Assembly: GCA_964650975.1 (NCBI GenBank)
Contig: CAZYWA010000535.1
Coordinates: forward strand, 1-5,473
Origin: CAZYWA01 sp964650975 [NCBI: uncultured bacterium]
GTDB lineage: Bacteria; JADJOY01
DNA: 5,473 bases
Direction of reading: 5' to 3'
Shown here: piece after piece, positions 1 through 5,473 of the stretch
How positions within the stretch are numbered: the first letter of the stretch is position 1
Layout of the letters: every line of letters starts with the position of its first letter
The notes under the pieces: generated by a model
The model's input: only the letters and a program-made list of their open reading frames with translations
The model's database searches: none
What the model was told of the DNA's origin: nothing
Translations under genes and position numbers: made by a program

Positions 1-40
1 GATCCCGAGACTGTTCGATGGCCGACAGTCGCTTCTTCAT
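1..40 (-). CDS. 5' end of an unidentified gene leaving the left edge (partial)
   Basis: Read on the minus strand, an ATG at 40-38 opens a frame that translates as MKKRLSAIEQSRD and is still open at the window edge. It is called a gene because a purine-rich GGAGGTGGGGG lies immediately upstream (41-51), placing GGAGGT five bases before the ATG. That is a near-ideal Shine-Dalgarno and the best in the left part of the window. An AT-rich island with short palindromes lies just behind it, as expected of a promoter. Thirteen residues are too few to identify a family. The basic Met-Lys-Lys-Arg start and the operator-like palindromes would fit a small regulator or antitoxin, but that is a guess. It is divergent from the helicase gene at 211. 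Confidence 0.45.
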   Translation of the reverse strand, partial: MKKRLSAIEQSRD

Positions 41-51
41 CCCCCACCTCC
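41..51 (-). promoter_or_regulatory. Strong ribosome binding site for the left-edge gene
   Basis: On the minus strand this reads GGAGGTGGGGG directly before the ATG at 40. It contains a six-base match to the anti-Shine-Dalgarno with five-base spacing. It is the main reason for calling the partial gene at the left edge. Confidence 0.5.
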
Positions 52-82
52 GTTATTACCAATGTATAACACGAATGATTCG
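51..82. promoter_or_regulatory. AT-rich divergent promoter/operator candidate with two small palindromes
   Basis: In a very GC-rich surrounding, 52-80 is conspicuously AT-rich. It holds an inverted repeat GTTAT (52-56) / ATAAC (66-70) and a palindrome CGAAT-G-ATTCG (72-82). A -10-like TATACA occurs on the minus strand (68-63) and a TATAAC on the plus strand (65-70). Neither has a convincing -35 box at normal spacing. The location between two divergent starts suggests promoter and operator function, most plausibly for the minus-strand gene, whose start lies only 12-25 bases away. No transcription start can be fixed from sequence alone. Confidence 0.35.
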
Positions 83-119
83 CCCCCCTGGTCGAGGAGC
101 GGCGGTCCCTCGACGTCCC

Positions 120-141
120 TCCATCACCCATCCATCACCCA
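120..141. repeat. Perfect tandem repeat, two copies of an 11-base unit
   Basis: TCCATCACCCA occurs twice back to back (120-130 and 131-141). It lies in the untranslated region upstream of the helicase gene, in C-rich sequence. No function is apparent; a replication-slippage repeat is the simplest reading. Confidence 0.6.
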
Positions 142-210
142 CCCGCCGCCGCCGCTCTCCCAGCGCCCGCGGGAGCTACCATCCCACCCTCACGCCGACG
201 GCGCACCCCC

Positions 211-3200
211 GTGACCGATCCCTGCCCCTTCTGCGCCCCCGATGCCGCGCGCGGCGTCTTCACCGAACCGCTCGTCTACGCCCTCTGGGACGGCTACCCG
301 GTCTCGCCCGGCCACGCGCTCGTCATCTCGACGCGCCACGTCGCCACCTGGTTCGACGCGAGCGACGACGAGCATCGCGCCATCGACGCGGCGCTCGCCA
401 CGGCGCGCGCCGTGATCCTCGACCGCTTCCGCGATCGTCCGCCCGACGGCTGGAACATCGGCATCAACGCCGGCGCCTCCGCCGGCCAGACCGTGATGCA
501 CCTGCACGTGCATCTCATCCCGCGCTGGACCGGCGACGTCGAGAATCCGCGCGGCGGCGTCCGCCACGTGATGCCCGGCAAAGGAAACTACGACGCGACC
601 CAGCCGCCGAGTGCGTTCGCGACCGGGCCGATCGATCCCGCCGACCTTCTGCGCGATCGAACCGCCGACGATCCCCAACCCATCGACCCCAGGCGCGTTC
701 CCTCGGCTGGAGGGCGGCGCTTCGTCGCCGCCGCCAGTTCGTTCGAGCGGGCCCCTCAGGCCGCTCCCCCGCACACCCGCTCCCTCGTGACCGGCGAGCA
801 CGACCCCCTCATCACCCACCTCGCCGCCCACCTCTCGCACGCCGCGCGCGCCGACTTCGCCGTCGCATTCATCCAGCAAAGCGGCCTCGCGCTACTCGAA
901 CCTCACCTCGAAGACCTTCTCTCACGCCCCGGCGCACGCATGCGCCTCGTGACCGGCGACTACCTCGACGTCACCGACCCCGACGCCCTCGCGCGCCTGC
1001 TCGACCTCGCCGAGGCCGCCCCTCCCGACGCCCTCACCATCCGCGTCTTCGAAACCGGGGGCATCCTGAGCTTCCACCCCAAGGCCTACGTCTTCCATCC
1101 GACGCCCCGATCCGACGGCGCGGCCTTCGTCGGCAGCTCGAACCTGAGCCGCTCGGCCCTGACCACCGCCCTCGAATGGAACTACCGCGTCATCTCGAGC
1201 CGCGACGAGCCCGGCTTTCAGTCGATCGCGAGCGCCTTCGACGCGCTTTTCGCCCACCCCGCGACCGTCCCACTCACCGACGATTGGATCGACCACTACC
1301 GCACCCGCCGCGCCCCGCTCGATCTGCCAGAAATCCGCCGTCCGTCGGTGATCCCTGGTCCGTCGGAGGGCTGCGGTCCCTCGCAACCGAGCGCACACTC
1401 ACGCCTCGCAGGATCCCCACTCGAGCCACCCGAGCCGCCGCCCGAGCCCACCAAGGTTCAGCGCGAAGCCCTCTCCGCCCTCGAATCCACCCGCGACGCC
1501 GGCTACCACGCCGGCCTCGTCGTCCTCGCCACCGGCCTCGGCAAAACCTGGCTCGCCGCCTTCGACAGCGCGCGCGACGCCTTCCCGCGCGTCCTCTTCA
1601 TCGCCCACCGCGACGAGATCCTGCGCCAGGCGATGCACACCTTCCGCCGCATCCGGCCCAGCGCACACCTCGGCCTCTACACCGGCCGCACCCGCGACAC
1701 CGCGAGCGACGTCCTCTTCGCGTCCGTGCAAACGCTCGGGCGCGCCGAGCACCTCCGGCGCTTCGCCGCCGACGCCTTCGACTACATCGTCGTCGACGAG
1801 TTCCACCACGCCGAGGCCAGGAGCTACCGCCGCCTGCTCGAGCACTTCGCGCCGCGCTTCCTGCTCGGCCTCACGGCGACGCCCGAGCGCACCGACGGCG
1901 CGGATCTCCTGGCGCTCTGCCAGCAGAACCTCGTCTACCGCTCCGATCTCGCCGAGGGCATCGAGCAGCGCCTGCTCGCACCCTTTCACTACTTCGGCAT
2001 CCCCGACGACATCGACTACCGGAACATCCCGTGGCGGAGCGGCCGCTTCGACGAGACCGAGCTCACCAACGCCCTCGCCACGCGGAAACGCGCCACCAAC
2101 GCGCTCGACGAATGGCGCGCCCAGGCCGGCCCCGGCCACCGGACCCTCGCCTTCTGCGCCTCGATCCGCCACGCCGACTTCGTGCGCGACGTCTTCCGCG
2201 AGCACGGCATCCGCGCCGCCGCCGTCCACAGCGAGCCCACCGGCGACCCGCGCACGCTCTCGCTCGAGCAGCTCGAAGCCGGCGACCTCGACATCGTGTT
2301 CGCGGTCGACGTGTTCAACGAAGGCGTCGACGTCCCGAGCATCGACACCGTCCTCATGCTGCGCCCCACCGACTCGCGCGTGATCTACCTCCAGCAGCTC
2401 GGCCGCGGCTTGCGGCTTCACCCAGGGAAAACGCACCTCACCGTCATCGACTACATCGGCAACCACCGCTCGTTCCTGCTCAAGGTCCGCGCCCTCCTCG
2501 ACCTGGGCGAAGGCACGGGCGCGGTCCGCGACGCACTCGCGGCCTACGAAGCGAAGACCCTCGAGCTGCCACCCGGCTGCGCGATCACCTACCAGCTCGA
2601 AGCACTCGACATCCTGAAGGACCTCGCAAGCCGCGGCGCCGGCGGCCGCGCGCAGCTCGAAGCCTTCTACGAGAGCTACCGCGCCGAGCACGGCGAGCGC
2701 CCGAGCGCCGCCCAGGTCCTCGAAGCGCACTACGCCCCCGGTGCCTCGCGCGCGTCCTACGGCTCCTGGTTCAGGCTCGTGAAGAAGATGGGCGATCTCG
2801 AAGAAGCCGAGTCGAAGGTGTTCGAGCGGCACGGGAACTTCCTCGCCACGCTCGAGACCACGCCCATGACCCGGAGCTTTAAGATGGTGCTGCTCCGGGC
2901 CTTGCTCGCCGAGGATGCGCTGCCGGGCGAGATCGCGATCGACCGCCTCGTCCGCGCCTTCCGCCGCGTCGCCGAGAGCTCACCCCGCCTGCGCAACGAC
3001 GTCGGCGCCCCCCTCGATGACGAACCCGCCCTTCGCCGTTACCTGGAGAAGAACCCGATCGACGCCTGGGCCGGCGCCCGCGGCACCGGCGGCCAGCGCC
3101 ACTTCGCCTACGACGGCACCACCTTCCGCTCCACGCTCGACCTACCCGACGACCTCCGCCCCGCCGACCGAGACATGGCCGCCGAGCTGATCGAGCTGCG

Positions 3201-3543
3201 CCTCGCCCAGTATCTCGACCGCACCCAGCCACATCCGGACCGCATCGTCTGCAAAGTGAGCCACACCGGCGGCCGTCCGATCCTCTTCTTCGAGCCCGGC
3301 CGAAACGCCCAGCCAGGGATCCCGACCGGCAGGGTCCCCGTCAGGATCGACGGCGAGCCCTACGAGGCCACCTTCGTGAAGGTAGCCGTCAACATCATCC
3401 GCGCACGCGGCTCGGACCTGAACGCGCTGCCCGAAATTTTGCAGCGGTGGTTCGGACGCGATGCGGGGCTACCCGGCACACGGAACAAGGTCGTGTTCGA
3501 GCGGGAAGGCGACGGGTACGCACTGCGTTCCGATGGCCAATGA
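211..3543 (+). CDS. HIT-PLD-SF2 helicase-DUF3427-like multidomain protein
   Basis: A single intact protein of 1110 residues with four recognisable parts. Residues 1-130 are a HIT domain: a CPFC pair (C5, C8) for likely zinc binding, the VSPGHALV segment, the histidine triad H97-L-H99-V-H101, and the trailing GGVRHVMPGKGNY (115-127). Residues about 191-370 are a phospholipase D-like nuclease module with H289-P-K291 and G308-S-S-N311. Residues about 415-760 are a superfamily 2 motor of the type found in type I/III restriction enzymes: upstream Q417, Walker A ATGLGKT (440-446), DEFHH (529-533), TATP (555-558), FNEGVDVP (702-709) and QQLGRGLR (728-735). Residues about 780-1110 resemble the DUF3427 C-terminal region, with TRSFKMVLLRALL near 887-899 and a terminal WFGRDAGLPGT (1080-1090). 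Pro-rich linkers lie at 131-190 and 373-415. The GTG start at 211 is chosen because the HIT fold begins at once (MTDPCPFC) and no start codon lies upstream in frame over the bases checked (to 160); no good Shine-Dalgarno precedes it. Likely a cytoplasmic ATP-driven translocase with a nuclease; a defence role is inferred, not shown. Confidence 0.9.
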   Translation: MTDPCPFCAPDAARGVFTEPLVYALWDGYPVSPGHALVISTRHVATWFDASDDEHRAIDAALATARAVILDRFRDRPPDGWNIGINAGASAGQTVMHLHVHLIPRWTGDVENPRGGVRHVMPGKGNYDATQPPSAFATGPIDPADLLRDRTADDPQPIDPRRVPSAGGRRFVAAASSFERAPQAAPPHTRSLVTGEHDPLITHLAAHLSHAARADFAVAFIQQSGLALLEPHLEDLLSRPGARMRLVTGDYLDVTDPDALARLLDLAEAAPPDALTIRVFETGGILSFHPKAYVFHPTPRSDGAAFVGSSNLSRSALTTALEWNYRVISSRDEPGFQSIASAFDALFAHPATVPLTDDWIDHYRTRRAPLDLPEIRRPSVIPGPSEGCGPSQPSAHSRLAGSPLEPPEPPPEPTKVQREALSALESTRDAGYHAGLVVLATGLGKTWLAAFDSARDAFPRVLFIAHRDEILRQAMHTFRRIRPSAHLGLYTGRTRDTASDVLFASVQTLGRAEHLRRFAADAFDYIVVDEFHHAEARSYRRLLEHFAPRFLLGLTATPERTDGADLLALCQQNLVYRSDLAEGIEQRLLAPFHYFGIPDDIDYRNIPWRSGRFDETELTNALATRKRATNALDEWRAQAGPGHRTLAFCASIRHADFVRDVFREHGIRAAAVHSEPTGDPRTLSLEQLEAGDLDIVFAVDVFNEGVDVPSIDTVLMLRPTDSRVIYLQQLGRGLRLHPGKTHLTVIDYIGNHRSFLLKVRALLDLGEGTGAVRDALAAYEAKTLELPPGCAITYQLEALDILKDLASRGAGGRAQLEAFYESYRAEHGERPSAAQVLEAHYAPGASRASYGSWFRLVKKMGDLEEAESKVFERHGNFLATLETTPMTRSFKMVLLRALLAEDALPGEIAIDRLVRAFRRVAESSPRLRNDVGAPLDDEPALRRYLEKNPIDAWAGARGTGGQRHFAYDGTTFRSTLDLPDDLRPADRDMAAELIELRLAQYLDRTQPHPDRIVCKVSHTGGRPILFFEPGRNAQPGIPTGRVPVRIDGEPYEATFVKVAVNIIRARGSDLNALPEILQRWFGRDAGLPGTRNKVVFEREGDGYALRSDGQ
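1349..1383. repeat. Inter-domain linker DNA resembling a segment of the 5' intergenic region
   Basis: Within the codons for the linker between the nuclease and helicase domains, CCTGGTC (1354-1360) and GCGGTCCCTCG (1373-1383) recur in the same order as in the upstream non-coding region (CCTGGTC at 87-93 and GCGGTCCCTCG at 102-112), with a slightly different spacer. A shorter direct repeat TCCGTCGG occurs at 1341-1348 and 1359-1366. This may be a small dispersed repeat that landed in frame in a tolerant linker, or chance in GC-biased DNA. Confidence 0.3.
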
Positions 3544-3583
3544 GTCGAGAGCCAGATGATCACGCCCCGCGACCGCGCGCAGG
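3544..3583. other. Short convergent intergenic gap
   Basis: Forty bases separate the TGA of the helicase gene (3541-3543) from the TGA of the minus-strand drmD remnant (3586-3584). No stem followed by a T-run was found here on either strand, so no intrinsic terminator can be called. Confidence 0.5.
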
Positions 3584-4942
3584 TCAGGACACGACCGCTG
3601 CGAGCAAGGGGAATACGGCATGTGAGATGCCCGATGCGCGATCCGCGTCGCTAGGACGCCGCAACTCGGTGATCAAGCAGCTTTCCGAAAGCCGGAGAGC
3701 CGCGATGAGGGACTCCGCCGGCTCAGCCTCTTGGCGCTGGGTAGCGGAAAGGAGCGTCCTCATGAGCTCGCCCTTCGACTCACCGTCGACTCGAGTGGGC
3801 TCCCTTCCCACGGACACCACCCAACAGTTGAGTGCCGTGCCTGCTTCGACCGGGAGTGGGCCCTGCCAACGAACTGACTGCCGCGCTAGGACGATCACCC
3901 CGAAGGGCTTGCTGACTCCGTCGACCGGCACCTGCTTCCCCGCCGGCCACCGAATGTGGGCAGCGCCCGCTGGTTCCTCCGGAAATGCATTTCGGCGCAG
4001 GGCCGTCGCAAGCATGGGATGGTTCAAGCCGAGCCGGCCCGCCGTTCTGCCGTCGTCTGTGCTCACGGGCATTCCACCGTAATCTCCGCACGCAACCTGC
4101 TCTTCCCCGAGATCGAAAACGAGTGCCTCCTCGCTCGCCTCCTCGACCTCCTCTTCAGACCACCGGAATCGAAGGGACGAGTAGCCGTCCACCGTCTTGG
4201 CCCGCAGATACTCTCTGGCGAACTGGGCGATATCGGGCCATTTCGCCTCGCCCGCGTCGAGCAGTCGGATCTGCTTCTGCTGAGTCGAATATCGGCGATC
4301 GAGCTCTCGCCAACGGTCGAATCCCTGCGTTACGAGCTGCGACACGCGTCGCTGCTCCTCGTCGTTCAGAGGACCCAGGGGCCGCTCCTGGAGAATCTCT
4401 TGGAAGTCGTCTGGAGCAACCAGGGCCATGACTCGGGAGAAGAGCGCGTCGAAGCGCTCTTGGGGCACAAGTGTGCTCGAAATTGCGCGAAGCTTGTCCC
4501 GAGCGAGGCCGTATGCATGGACCTCCCGGCTGTCCTTGACCACGACCGTATCGATCACAATTTTTCGTCTGGACATGAACCGATGGATGCGCCCGACGCG
4601 CTGTTCCATCTCCATCGGGTTCCAAGGAACATCGACATGGACCAGCCGCCGTGCGACCTGGAGGTTCAAGCCCTCGCCTCCTGCCCGGGATGAGATCAGA
4701 AACTGCGGCCCCGTCGGCTTCCAGAACTCGTCGATGTTTCGCTGCCGGTCCTCTTCGTCTTGATTGCCAACGATCATCGCAGGACGAGAGCCCGTACGCT
4801 TCTCGAGAAACCTGGACAGTGCCGTGACGGTCTCGATCGGTTGTGCGAACAGCACAACCTTCTCGCGGCCCGCCTCGAGCAAGATGCGGTCGTAGATCTC
4901 TCGCCACTTGGCGTCCGCATCTTCGCGAAGCAGGGTTGGCAA
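3584..4942 (-). pseudogene. drmD: DISARM SNF2-like helicase DrmD, N-terminally truncated remnant
   Basis: About 452 residues remain open on the minus strand. Counting from the TTG at 4942, residues 28-160 are the second RecA lobe of a SNF2-type helicase: EKVVLFAQPIETV (28-39), SSRAGGEGLNLQ (84-95), VDVPWNPMEMEQRVGRIHR (103-121). The downstream region (REVHAYGLARDKL, ISSTLVPQERFDALFSRVMALV, PLGPLNDEEQ) and the C-terminal HAVFPLLAAVV are what I recall of DrmD, the SNF2 helicase of class 1 DISARM, a restriction-like anti-phage system. Family proteins are roughly 1000 residues, so about the N-terminal half is absent, including Walker A and the DExx box. Upstream in the same frame there are only 17 unrelated codons (including SWPECCSNGEAARSAS) before a TGA at 4996-4994, and no Shine-Dalgarno. 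The C-terminus looks complete. The remaining frame has no internal stop, which suggests a recent truncation. It cannot work as an ATPase on its own. DrmD assignment is from memory of the family; another SNF2 helicase is possible but less likely. Confidence 0.75.
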
Positions 4943-5129
4943 CGATGCCGATCTCGCGGCCTCGCCGTTCGAGCAGCACTCGGGCCAGCTCGTTCAGAAC
5001 CTGCGCCGACACCACGAGGTCATGAGCGGACGCGAGAGCTTCGATCGCGTTCACGGCCCGGCCGTGCTTGTCTGGAACGGTCGCGTCGTAGGCGTAGACT
5101 CACACGTTCGTGTCGACGAGCGGCCTCAT
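4943..5129 (-). pseudogene. vapC: PIN-domain (VapC-type) toxin, broken remnant
   Basis: The minus-strand ATG at 5129 gives MRPLVDTNV, then a TGA stop at codon 10 (5102-5100). The same frame then continues with recognisable PIN sequence: VYAYDATVPDKHGRAVNAIEAL and LVVSAQVLNELARVLLERRG, to about codon 63. D6 in the LVDTNV motif and E47 in LNEL are the expected first two acidic metal ligands of PIN ribonucleases. The C-terminal half with the remaining acidic residues is replaced by drmD sequence at about 4940-4970. The stop is one base from TGG, a plausible tryptophan codon at this site. The ATG overlaps the antitoxin stop by four bases (ATGA), the usual translational coupling in type II toxin-antitoxin operons. 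With a nonsense codon and a missing C-terminus it should be inactive. A GTG at 5054 reopens the frame, but no functional product is expected. Confidence 0.75.
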
Positions 5130-5356
5130 CCTCGGGTGCCGCCGCGCCGGTGGAGCTCATCCCGCGATGGATAGGGAGGGCCACCGAGGTCGAGTCCTGC
5201 GCGCATCCGGGCGAGAAGGTGGTTGGTCGCCTGGCTGGCCGCGTCGCCCTCCGGCTCGAGAAACGTCACCAGCACACGGGCATGTCGAACCCCTTCGGGC
5301 TTCTCCTCGAGCTCGATTCTGCCGTCCTCGTAGGTCCCTTTGATGGTGGGCAACAT
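5126..5356 (-). CDS. Antitoxin of the VapC-type pair (AF2212/DUF104-like)
   Basis: A complete 76-residue acidic protein. The N-terminal half (MLPTIKGTYEDGRIELEEKPEG, then ARVLVTFLEPEG) has the pattern of short AF2212-like (DUF104) antitoxins: a beta-rich start of the form I-x-x-x-Y-x-D-G-x-I-x-L followed by P-E-G and R-V-x-V. The C-terminal part (residues about 40-76) with SQATNHLLARMRAGLDLGGPPYP would be the toxin-binding tail. The ATG at 5356 has a good Shine-Dalgarno GGAGG (5367-5363) six bases upstream. Its stop overlaps the toxin start by four bases. In the family, such proteins bind and neutralise the partner PIN ribonuclease and repress their own promoter. Here the partner is broken, so this is probably an orphan antitoxin that may still neutralise related toxins elsewhere. 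The exact family could instead be another small VapB type. Confidence 0.72.
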   Translation of the reverse strand: MLPTIKGTYEDGRIELEEKPEGVRHARVLVTFLEPEGDAASQATNHLLARMRAGLDLGGPPYPSRDELHRRGGTRG

Positions 5357-5362
5357 GGTGGT

Positions 5363-5367
5363 CCTCC
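5363..5367 (-). promoter_or_regulatory. Ribosome binding site of the antitoxin gene
   Basis: CCTCC on the plus strand is GGAGG on the minus strand, six bases before the ATG at 5356. It fixes this start in preference to any internal one. Confidence 0.6.
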
Positions 5368-5395
5368 GCTCAATTCGTGCGAGGCGGCGGCATTA

Positions 5396-5410
5396 CCCAA
5401 AGAGGTTGGG
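5396..5410. promoter_or_regulatory. Small inverted repeat upstream of the antitoxin gene (operator candidate)
   Basis: CCCAA (5396-5400) and TTGGG (5406-5410) form a perfect five-base inverted repeat around AGAGG, about 40 bases upstream of the antitoxin start. Toxin-antitoxin operons are typically autoregulated through palindromes at this location, so it is a reasonable operator candidate. The arms are short and could be chance. No convincing -35/-10 pair was found. Confidence 0.3.
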
Positions 5411-5418
5411 TTGGCTAA

Positions 5419-5473
5419 CAGGCTGCTGAAAAACTGGTCCCCGAGGGGAGACACCTGGGTTGTTTGACCGTAT
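5419..5473. mobile_element. Possible insertion-sequence terminus at the right edge (partial)
   Basis: CAGGCTGCTGAAAAACTGG (5419-5437) resembles the GGCTG(C/T)TGAAAAA type of terminal inverted repeat that I associate with several bacterial insertion-sequence families, for example IS1182-like elements. A GC hairpin, TCCCC-GA-GGGGA, follows at 5438-5449. If real, the element begins near 5419 and extends right, out of the window. No transposase sequence is visible, and the partner end and target duplication cannot be checked. Apart from these elements and the palindrome, 5373-5473 holds no credible gene. Confidence 0.35.

Noticed and set aside
120-141. Tandem 11-base repeat considered as an iteron or CRISPR seed
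   Set aside because: Two contiguous copies without spacers, further copies, or replication genes nearby; simple slippage is sufficient.
190-1398. Minus-strand frames opposite the HIT and PLD domains (190-879, 922-1398)
   Set aside because: Repetitive Gly/Arg/Val-rich antisense translations with no recognisable domains; they follow the codon bias of the sense gene.
1399-2832. 477-codon minus-strand open frame opposite the helicase domain
   Set aside because: Its translation is a Val/Gly/Ala/Glu-rich antisense shadow without motifs, while the opposite strand carries all SF2 helicase motifs.
18-2882. 954-codon plus-strand open frame overlapping the helicase gene
   Set aside because: It is an out-of-frame shadow: an Arg/Pro/Ala-rich, low-complexity translation with no family motifs, created by the strong G/C third-position bias of the real gene.
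3447-4693. Plus-strand frames opposite the drmD remnant (3447-4082, 3956-4693)
   Set aside because: They start inside the helicase gene or drmD and lack family motifs. The minus strand shows clear helicase motifs V and VI.
4155-5054. 299-codon minus-strand frame read as one protein
   Set aside because: Only its first ~37 codons are real (PIN toxin). Beyond about 4943 it is an out-of-frame reading of drmD with Arg-rich, motif-free sequence.
5266-5454. Minus-strand 62-codon frame overlapping the antitoxin start
   Set aside because: It overlaps the antitoxin in another frame, has low-complexity composition and lacks the good ribosome binding site that the antitoxin has.
4760-5467. Plus-strand 235-codon frame across the toxin-antitoxin region
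   Set aside because: It is antisense to the antitoxin, the toxin and the start of the drmD remnant and has no domain signature.

Overview
This is a GC-rich (visibly about two-thirds G+C), densely coding stretch from a bacterium. Codon third positions are strongly G/C in the large plus-strand gene, which fits a high-GC lineage such as a Myxococcota/Deltaproteobacteria-like or other environmental proteobacterium. Nothing in the sequence fixes the taxon. No RNA genes, CRISPR arrays or complete mobile elements are visible.

Layout, left to right. (1) Positions 1-40 hold the first 13 codons of a minus-strand gene that leaves the window, with a very good Shine-Dalgarno. Positions 41-210 are a divergent intergenic region with a small AT-rich island, two short palindromes and a tandem repeat. 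(2) Positions 211-3543 (plus) encode one intact 1110-residue protein: an N-terminal HIT nucleotide-hydrolase/transferase-like domain, a phospholipase D-type nuclease domain, a two-lobe superfamily 2 helicase motor and a C-terminal DUF3427-like region. This is the only complete large gene and the most interesting object here. (3) Positions 3584-4942 (minus, convergent) carry the C-terminal half of a SNF2-type helicase that I recognise as DrmD of the DISARM anti-phage system. The first RecA lobe with the Walker motifs is missing. (4) The drmD remnant abuts, out of frame, the first ~63 codons of a PIN-domain (VapC-type) toxin gene, which itself has a TGA stop at codon 10. (5) That toxin remnant overlaps by 4 bases the end of a complete 76-residue AF2212/DUF104-like antitoxin gene (5126-5356, minus). 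(6) The right edge (about 5419-5473) resembles the terminus of an insertion sequence.

Together this reads as a piece of a defence island in partial decay: an intact multi-domain nuclease-helicase beside a decapitated DISARM helicase and a broken toxin-antitoxin pair, with a possible insertion-sequence end at the edge. The helicase gene and the remnants are on opposite strands and converge, so they are not one operon. No functional cooperation between them can be shown from the sequence. The defence role of the HIT-PLD-helicase protein is an inference from its domains and neighbours.
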